DNA of 10,857 nt from an uncultured Erysipelotrichaceae bacterium. GTDB lineage: Bacteria; Bacillota_I; Bacilli_A; Erysipelotrichales; Erysipelotrichaceae. The stretch covers positions 1-10,857 of the forward strand of contig CALCFG010000101.1 of NCBI GenBank assembly GCA_937900565.1, read 5' to 3'. Below the pieces are notes generated by a model, which was not told the DNA's origin, searched no databases, and was given only the letters and a program-made list of their open reading frames with translations. Within the stretch, counting starts at the first letter, position 1. Every line of letters begins with the position of its first letter. A program made the translations under genes and the position numbers. Shown here piece after piece: positions 5,693 to 10,857 of the stretch.

Positions 5693-6670
5693 ATGGATAA
5701 GGTTTTAGAGGTTAATAATTTACATGCAACATTTAAAATTAATAAGAAAGAGTATGAAGTGTTGCATGATATCTCTTTTTCAATTAATCGTAATGAAACA
5801 GTGTGTGTAGTGGGGGAAAGTGGTTGTGGTAAAAGTGTAACTACGTTATGCATCATGCAATTATTACCAAATAATGGAAAAATTAAATCCGGATTGATTA
5901 AATTGAATGGCAAAGAACTAACCTCATTGAATAAAAAAGAAATTAGGGAATATCGTGGCAAAAAGATGGGAATGATTTTTCAAGAACCAATGACAGCTTT
6001 AAATCCTTTATTAACGATTGGATATCAGATGCGTGAATCGATAATGTTGCATCGCCATGTATCAAAACAAGAGGCGAATAAAATAGCGATTGATTACTTA
6101 AATAAAGTAGGTATCGCTAAACCTGAAAGTCGGCTAAAACAATACCCATTTCAATTATCAGGTGGCTTACGTCAACGTATCTTAATTGCCATGGTACTAT
6201 CAGTGAAACCGGATTTAGTAATTGCGGATGAACCAACAACAGCGCTTGATGTTACCATTCAAAAGCAAGTATTGGTGTTATTGAATCAATTAAAAAGCGA
6301 AATTAATGCTGGGGTCTTATTTATAACGCACGATTTGGGTGTTGTGGCTGAAATAGCGGATCGTGTGGTTGTTCTTTATGCAGGAAGAAAAGTTGAAGAG
6401 GGAACCACTTCACAAATTTTCAATAATCCCAAACATCCTTATACGATTGGTCTAATGAATGCTGTGCCAAATGTTGATTGCGATGATTTTAAAATTCAAC
6501 CAATCCCAGGTACGTTTCCAAATATAACGGAAGAAATTCAAGGGTGTCGATTTAACCCACGTTGTCCTTTTGCTAAGGATTGCAATAATTGTTGTGAAAA
6601 AGCACCTAAAATGATAGAAATTGAACCAGGTCATTTTGTAGCGTGCCATTTAGTCAGCGGTAAGGAGTAA
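5693..6670 (+). CDS. oppD: oligopeptide ABC transporter ATP-binding protein, OppD/DppD family
   Basis: This is a 325-residue cytoplasmic ATPase that energises import together with OppF. Visible motifs are Walker A GESGCGKS (41-48), Q-loop MIFQEP (Gln97), ABC signature LSGGLRQR (155-162; most relatives have Met or Gln at the fifth position), Walker B LVIADE (175-180), D-loop TALD and switch His in ITHDLG. The C-terminal oligo_HPY extension keeps its cysteines (C285, C291, C297, C300/C301, C318; CRFNPRCPFAKDC), a pattern thought to bind a metal or iron-sulfur centre in this family. The ribosome-binding site GGGGGA (5681-5686) is 6 nt before the ATG. All functional elements are intact. Confidence 0.92.
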   Translation: MDKVLEVNNLHATFKINKKEYEVLHDISFSINRNETVCVVGESGCGKSVTTLCIMQLLPNNGKIKSGLIKLNGKELTSLNKKEIREYRGKKMGMIFQEPMTALNPLLTIGYQMRESIMLHRHVSKQEANKIAIDYLNKVGIAKPESRLKQYPFQLSGGLRQRILIAMVLSVKPDLVIADEPTTALDVTIQKQVLVLLNQLKSEINAGVLFITHDLGVVAEIADRVVVLYAGRKVEEGTTSQIFNNPKHPYTIGLMNAVPNVDCDDFKIQPIPGTFPNITEEIQGCRFNPRCPFAKDCNNCCEKAPKMIEIEPGHFVACHLVSGKE

Positions 6671-6674
6671 TCGT

Positions 6675-7640
6675 ATGAGTGAAAATAATAGAAAATTATT
6701 GATTAGCACGCGTAAATTAAAAAAGTATTTCCCAGTTAAAAAAGGTGTGAATTTAAAAGCAGTGAATGATGTTTCGTTGAAAATCTATGAAGGTGAAAAG
6801 TTTGGCGTAGTTGGCGAAAGTGGTTGTGGTAAATCAACATTAGGACGTGTAATTTTGCAACTTTATCCGCAAACTAGTGGATCATGTGTTTACTATGGTA
6901 AAAGTATTCAAGAACTTAACCCGAAATATATTCAAAAAGAAATTAATCATTTAAAAGCTTATCAAAGTAATGCGATAAAGTATTATCAAGACTCCTTAAA
7001 TCTTGATAATAAAGCAAAATCATTAAATGATAAACGAAAAGAGTTAGATCCAGATGGAAGTAGCAATGATGCTAAAAAATACGACAAAATAAGTCGCGAA
7101 ATTGCAAAAATTGAATTTGATAGTAAAGAATTAAAAAAGAATGCATCACGGCAATTACGTGAAGGAAGTCGTACTGTGGGTAGCTTAATTCTATGTGAAA
7201 ATATTGAAGAAATTGCGCATCTATTTACTTTGGCAGAGCAAGAAGTGGAAAAAGCGCACGAATGCCTTGTTAAATACAAAGATGTGAAAAATAAATTTGA
7301 TGAAAATAACGTAACGATTCATCAAAAAATCAATATTTCACAGTGGATTTTAGAAATTGAAGAAAAAGATGCAAAAGAATCAAGTGATGAAAATAAACAA
7401 CGACTTCATGATTTAAAGCAAATTAAAAAACGCGTTGAAAATGTTAACATCGATCAACTAACGAATGAAAATAATGAATTAGAACTTGAGTTGAAAAAAT
7501 TAAGTGATAAAATCCAAAAGCATCATGAAATTGAAATGAGTTATCGTGATAAAGCATTTTCCTTTCGCGGTAAGAATATTTTAAATATTACCGAACGAAC
7601 GATGGATCCTGCTTATCAAAAAAAGTTAGATGATAATTAG
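6675..7640 (+). CDS. oppF: OppF ATPase, N-terminal half (frameshifted gene) with a large helical insertion
   Basis: This open frame gives 321 residues. The first 83 are ordinary OppF: NDVSLKIYEGEKFGVVGESG with Walker A GESGCGKST (47-55), then LGRVILQLYPQTSGS. From about residue 84 the normal path to the Q-loop is interrupted by about 240 Lys/Glu-rich residues with heptad-like stretches (about 126-160 and 240-290), probably coiled coil. The frame stops at TAG 7638-7640. The Q-loop, signature and Walker B follow in the -1 frame (open from 7637), so adding back one base, for example a T in AATTAG, would restore a protein of about 575 residues. Large insertions at this place occur in Mollicutes OppF proteins (recalled family knowledge). 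AAGGAG (6662-6667) overlaps the oppD stop, showing tight coupling. The frameshift could be a real mutation, a sequencing error or recoding; no slippery heptamer is evident. Confidence 0.85.
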   Translation: MSENNRKLLISTRKLKKYFPVKKGVNLKAVNDVSLKIYEGEKFGVVGESGCGKSTLGRVILQLYPQTSGSCVYYGKSIQELNPKYIQKEINHLKAYQSNAIKYYQDSLNLDNKAKSLNDKRKELDPDGSSNDAKKYDKISREIAKIEFDSKELKKNASRQLREGSRTVGSLILCENIEEIAHLFTLAEQEVEKAHECLVKYKDVKNKFDENNVTIHQKINISQWILEIEEKDAKESSDENKQRLHDLKQIKKRVENVNIDQLTNENNELELELKKLSDKIQKHHEIEMSYRDKAFSFRGKNILNITERTMDPAYQKKLDDN

Positions 7641-7678
7641 AAACAGGATTAAATTTAAATAAACTTACGAAAGAAGAA

Positions 7679-8401
7679 ATGCGTGTAATTCGAAGCGATA
7701 TGCAAATGATATTCCAAGATCCAGCGGCGAGTTTGGATCCACGTCAAACAGTTGGTAAAGCAATTGAAGAAGCGTTAGCGATTAATACGGATATGAAGCC
7801 GCAATTACGGCGTGAAAAAACAATGGATTTATTAGGTAAAGTAGGGTTAAAACGTGAGCATTACTATTCATACCCACATGCTTTAAGTGGTGGTCAAAAA
7901 CAAAGAGTAGGTATTGCCCGAGCTATTGCATTGGAACCGAGTTTTATAATTCTTGATGAAGCAGTAAGTGCATTGGATGTTTCAGTTCAAGCGCAAATTT
8001 TGCAATTATTAAACAACTTAAGTCAGGAAAAGAATTTAACTTATTTCTTTATTACGCATGATCTTGGGGTTGTTAAACACTTTTGTGATCGCATCATGGT
8101 GATGTATCTTGGAAATGTATGTGAAATGGCTAGTAGTGATGAATTATTCCATCATACCTTGCATCCATACACGCAAAGTTTACTGGATGCGGTTCCTCGC
8201 TTACGCGTTGACGAAACAAAAAAATTAGAAGATGATGTGCTTCAGGGAGAAGTGCCAAGTCCAATCAATCCACCCAATGGATGTCCATTTCATACGCGGT
8301 GTAAAAAATGCATGACTGTGTGTCAACATAAACGTCCTGAACTTATGGAAGTTTTCCCGAATCATTTCGTTGCCTGTCATTTATTCAATAAGGAGAATTA
8401 A
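7679..8401 (+). CDS. oppF: OppF ATPase, C-terminal half (frameshifted gene)
   Basis: This is the second part of the broken oppF. It contains the Q-loop MIFQDP (Gln13), ABC signature LSGGQKQR (69-76), Walker B FIILDE (89-94), D-loop SALD, switch His127 in ITHDLG, and the C-terminal oligo_HPY cysteines (C202, C208, C211, C215, C233). It lacks Walker A, so alone it cannot be a working ATPase. The frame is open back to 7637, where LETGLNLNKLTKEE joins the upstream half seamlessly. The ATG at 7679 is only the first internal Met and has a weak purine stretch (AAAGAAG) before it. Strong conservation of every motif argues that the break is recent or an artefact rather than long decay. Confidence 0.85.
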   Translation: MRVIRSDMQMIFQDPAASLDPRQTVGKAIEEALAINTDMKPQLRREKTMDLLGKVGLKREHYYSYPHALSGGQKQRVGIARAIALEPSFIILDEAVSALDVSVQAQILQLLNNLSQEKNLTYFFITHDLGVVKHFCDRIMVMYLGNVCEMASSDELFHHTLHPYTQSLLDAVPRLRVDETKKLEDDVLQGEVPSPINPPNGCPFHTRCKKCMTVCQHKRPELMEVFPNHFVACHLFNKEN

Positions 8402-8405
8402 GTGT

Positions 8406-10016
8406 ATGAAGTTTGATCCATTATTTCAAAATTATCCTTCCAATAGATATTGTGTCACAGCGCGTAATGGAATGGTGTGCACTGGTAGTAATTTAGCAAG
8501 TGCTGCAGGTTTAGAAATTTTAAAAAAAGGCGGTAACGCAGTCGATGCTGCAGTTGCAACCGCAGCCGCATTAACAGTAGTTGAACCGACAGCCAACGGT
8601 ATTGGTGGTGATGCGTTTGCTATTGTATGGATCAAGGATAAAATGTATGGCTTAAATAGTAGTGGTTATGCCCCATCTTTGATCAATGCAAATCAAGTGA
8701 AAGCACAAGGATATGATAAAATGCCAGTGTATGGTTGGACACCAGTGACAGTCCCTGGTGTTCCTGCTGCATGGGCTGCGTTAAACAAACGATTTGGTAA
8801 ATTGTCGTTGTTGGAATGTTTACAACCTGCTATCCAATACGCTTTAGACGGTTACCCATTAAGTCCTATGTTGGCAAAAATGTTTGCCAGAGCCACAGAT
8901 AACTTTAAAAAGAAAGTAGCGGATAAACCAGAGTTTAATGAATGGTTTAGAGTCTTTACAAAAGAGGGAGAACCATATCAATTTGGGGAGATTATTAAGC
9001 TTCCCGATCACGCCAAATCATTGCGACTGATTGGCGAAACGGATGCCCGTGCTTTATATGAAGGGGAAATTGCACAACAGTTAGTTAAGCAATCTCAAAG
9101 TAATCACGGTTATTTTACATTGGATGATTTAAAAAAATATGAGCCTAAGTGGGTTGATCCAATTTCTGTGAATTATCGTGGGTATGATGTTTGGGAAATT
9201 CCACCCAATGGTCAGGGAATTGTCGCGTTAATGGCATTAAATATTCTTAAAAATTTTAACTTTACGCATAAAGATGATGTAAATTGTTACCATAAACAAT
9301 TTGAAGCCATTAAAATGGCGTTTGCAGATGGTATGCATTATGTTACTGACCCAAATCATATGGCAGTTGATTATCATGATTTAATTCGATCTGATTTTGG
9401 TAAATTGCGTGCCAATGAGATTACGGATTATGCACAATTTCCTGAATTTAAACAACTTCCGCAAAGCGGTACGGTGTATTTAAACACTGCGGATGCCGAT
9501 GGGAATATGGTAAGTTATATTCAAAGTAATTACATGGGATTTGGTAGTGGTATTGTGGTGGAAGGCTATGGTATTGCATTACAGAATCGTGGTGCTGATT
9601 TTTCACTAGATCCGTCGCATTATAATTACTTAATGCCAGGAAAACGGACGTATCACACCATTATTCCTGGATTTATCACAAAGGATAATTGTGCTGTGGG
9701 ACCGTTTGGCGTTATGGGTGGCTATATGCAACCGCAAGGTCACTTGCAAGTGGTGATGAATATGATAGATTTTCATATGAATCCACAAATGGCGTTGGAT
9801 TCACCACGGTGGCAATGGAATCAAGATAACACATTCACGGTTGAACCTGGGTTTGATCCCGCCATTGTCGAGGCACTTTGTGCCAAAGGACACAAAGTAA
9901 AATATAGCAATAATCGCACACCTTTTGGACGTGGGCAAATTATTATTAAATTGGCTAATGGTGTTCTGGTCGGAGGTACTGAAAGTCGAACCGATTCAAA
10001 TATTGCGTGCTATTAG
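8406..10016 (+). CDS. ggt: cytoplasmic gamma-glutamyltransferase family protein (YwrD-like)
   Basis: This is a 536-residue Ntn-hydrolase of the gamma-glutamyltransferase family, which cleaves gamma-glutamyl bonds (for example of glutathione) by hydrolysis or transfer. GGNAVDAAVATA to VVEPTANGIGGDAF (42-71) is the family's N-terminal signature. The predicted autoprocessing and nucleophile site is Thr356 in QSGTVYLN, giving subunits of about 355 and 181 residues; the second Thr of the classical TT pair is Val here. SNYMGFGSG, GIALQNRG and PGKRTYHTIIP follow, and the protein ends GGTESRTDSNIACY. No signal peptide is present, so it should act in the cytoplasm. The start at 8406 is supported by AAGGAGA (8390-8396), and it begins 4 nt after the oppF stop, so it belongs to the opp operon. 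The match is closer to the YwrD-type branch than to secreted GGT, so the true substrate is uncertain. Confidence 0.88.
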   Translation: MKFDPLFQNYPSNRYCVTARNGMVCTGSNLASAAGLEILKKGGNAVDAAVATAAALTVVEPTANGIGGDAFAIVWIKDKMYGLNSSGYAPSLINANQVKAQGYDKMPVYGWTPVTVPGVPAAWAALNKRFGKLSLLECLQPAIQYALDGYPLSPMLAKMFARATDNFKKKVADKPEFNEWFRVFTKEGEPYQFGEIIKLPDHAKSLRLIGETDARALYEGEIAQQLVKQSQSNHGYFTLDDLKKYEPKWVDPISVNYRGYDVWEIPPNGQGIVALMALNILKNFNFTHKDDVNCYHKQFEAIKMAFADGMHYVTDPNHMAVDYHDLIRSDFGKLRANEITDYAQFPEFKQLPQSGTVYLNTADADGNMVSYIQSNYMGFGSGIVVEGYGIALQNRGADFSLDPSHYNYLMPGKRTYHTIIPGFITKDNCAVGPFGVMGGYMQPQGHLQVVMNMIDFHMNPQMALDSPRWQWNQDNTFTVEPGFDPAIVEALCAKGHKVKYSNNRTPFGRGQIIIKLANGVLVGGTESRTDSNIACY

Positions 10017-10022
10017 TGAAGG

Positions 10023-10052
10023 GTAAGGATAATCATTGGCGATTATCCTTAC
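10023..10052 (+). terminator. intercistronic hairpin, weak terminator or attenuator
   Basis: GTAAGGATAATC (10023-10034) and GATTATCCTTAC (10041-10052) form a perfect 12-bp stem with a six-base loop, 6 nt after the ggt stop. Only TTATT follows, so a complete Rho-independent stop is doubtful. No promoter fits in the 57-nt gap before the next gene. The hairpin more likely lowers downstream transcription or protects the 3' end of the upstream message. Confidence 0.55.
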
Positions 10053-10073
10053 TTATTGGGAAAGAGGAATTAA

Positions 10074-10613
10074 ATGAAATTATTACTACAATTATATACT
10101 TCCTGGTTTAAAATGGGACTTTTTACTTTTGGTGGAGGTTATGCAATGCTACCAATGATTCAAAAAGAAGTTATCGATAAGTACCATTGGGCGAGTGAAG
10201 ATGAGATTATGGATTATTATGCTATTGGACAATGCACTCCAGGTATTATTGCTGTTAATACTGCCACGTTTGTTGGATATTATCAAAAAGGAGTAATCGG
10301 AGCTATTGCAGCTACATTGGGTGTTATTTCGCCATCGTTTATTATTATTAGCCTGATTGCAGGTTTAATAACTAACTTTAGTGAACTTGCAATAGTTCAA
10401 CATGCATTAAATGGTATTCGTGTGGCAGTGTGTATGTTAATGATTAATGCTGTGTTAAAACTTGCAAAAAGTAATTTAAAGGGTAAAGCAAGTTTAATAA
10501 TATTTGCTATATCGCTGATTTTGTCGATGTTTACAAATGTATCAACTGTAATCTTAGTTATTTTAGCTGGTGTTTTAGGAATAACTTTCAGTCGAATTCG
10601 GGGGTTTAATTAG
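10074..10613 (+). CDS. chrA: half-size chromate transporter family protein, first of a pair (ChrA domain)
   Basis: This is a 179-residue membrane protein with a single ChrA domain (about five to six helices), the short-chain CHR type that works as a pair with a second half-size gene. Motifs are FKMGLFTFGGGYAMLP (12-27) and AIGQCTPGIIAVNTATFVGY (50-69), the two most conserved parts of the domain. AAAGAGG (10061-10067) precedes the start. The family includes chromate exporters, but many members have no tested substrate, and the neighbouring peptide-uptake genes do not suggest metal resistance. The paired gene starts one base after its stop, so the two are translationally coupled. B. subtilis YwrA/YwrB is a comparable pair next to a GGT-like gene. 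Confidence 0.88.
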   Translation: MKLLLQLYTSWFKMGLFTFGGGYAMLPMIQKEVIDKYHWASEDEIMDYYAIGQCTPGIIAVNTATFVGYYQKGVIGAIAATLGVISPSFIIISLIAGLITNFSELAIVQHALNGIRVAVCMLMINAVLKLAKSNLKGKASLIIFAISLILSMFTNVSTVILVILAGVLGITFSRIRGFN

Positions 10614-10614
10614 T

Positions 10615-10857
10615 ATGCCAAAACTCATTTTAATGATAATTGAATTTTTTAAAACAGGGTTGTTTGCTGTTGGGGGTGGATTGGCTACAATACCATTTTT
10701 AACGGAAATCAGTAATAAGTATGGCTGGTATTCATTGAGTGATTTATCCACGATGATTGCTATTAGTGAATCCACACCGGGACCGATGGGTGTAAATATG
10801 TCGACTTATGTGGGGTTTTCTCAATTTGGATTTTTCGGAGGAATTATTGTCACCCTT
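10615..10857 (+). CDS. chrA: half-size chromate transporter family protein, second of a pair, partial at window edge
   Basis: The first 81 codons are present and the gene runs off the right edge. MPKLILMIIEFFKTGLFAVG starts the domain. VGGGLATIPF (19-28) and SESTPGPMGVNMSTYVGF (51-68) match the same two ChrA motifs as the upstream gene, with the TPGP variant typical of the second partner. A GGGGG ribosome-binding site (10600-10604) lies inside the end of the first gene, and a single base separates stop and start, indicating coupled translation of the two halves. Confidence 0.85.
   Translation, partial: MPKLILMIIEFFKTGLFAVGGGLATIPFLTEISNKYGWYSLSDLSTMIAISESTPGPMGVNMSTYVGFSQFGFFGGIIVTL

Noticed and set aside
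3194..5961. Several antisense open frames of 66-119 codons across oppC, oppA and the start of oppD
   Set aside because: They are mirror frames of well-conserved genes, with no ribosome-binding sites or recognisable domains.
7630..7645. Programmed -1 frameshift site in oppF
   Set aside because: There is no slippery heptamer, upstream Shine-Dalgarno stimulator or clear downstream hairpin at the junction. A mutation or sequencing error is simpler.
8370..8405. N-terminal extension of the gamma-glutamyltransferase into oppF
   Set aside because: It would overlap the oppF end in another frame. AAGGAGA at 8390-8396 is correctly placed for the ATG at 8406.
6452..8635. Antisense open frames over oppD, the oppF insertion and the ggt start
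   Set aside because: They lie opposite clear coding sequence and show low-complexity or atypical composition. None has translation signals.

Overview
The window is AT-rich DNA with the standard genetic code (every Trp codon is TGG). It has strong purine-rich Shine-Dalgarno sites and a classic Cys-anchored lipoprotein, which together point to a low-GC Gram-positive bacterium (Bacillota). A large helical insertion in OppF, of a kind I associate with Erysipelotrichia and Mollicutes relatives, suggests an Erysipelotrichia-like host. That placement is inference.

Layout. (1) 1-365: a small membrane-protein gene on the minus strand (52-255) with its own promoter. A possible insertion-sequence end abuts its stop codon. 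(2) About 366-2244: nearly 1.9 kb without an intact gene. It holds decayed minus-strand gene fragments. The clearest is the 3' end of an ATP-binding/AlbA_2-type (COG2865) protein at 946-1346, which still has its terminator. It also holds two near-identical plus-strand terminators, a switch-like set of competing hairpins (582-640), and a 390-nt stretch (1543-1928) crowded with perfect hairpins, which may be an undescribed structured RNA. (3) 2245-10016: a tightly packed plus-strand operon for an oligopeptide ABC importer in the order oppB-oppC-oppA-oppD-oppF, followed after 4 nt by a cytoplasmic, YwrD-like gamma-glutamyltransferase. oppF is broken by a -1 frameshift at about 7637, and its nucleotide-binding domain carries an insertion of about 240 residues between Walker A and the Q-loop. 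(4) 10023-10857: a 12-bp intercistronic hairpin, then two half-size ChrA (chromate-transporter family) genes. The second runs off the right edge.

How the genes may work together: the lipoprotein captures peptides, OppBC form the channel and OppDF drive uptake. The cytoplasmic gamma-glutamyltransferase could then open gamma-glutamyl bonds of the imported peptides, such as glutathione-like or cell-wall or poly-gamma-glutamate fragments. The next-door ChrA pair recalls the Bacillus subtilis ywr locus, where ywrA/ywrB (ChrA-type) sit with ywrD (GGT-type). The link may therefore be functional rather than accidental. If the oppF frameshift is real, the importer should be inactive or depend on another ATPase.
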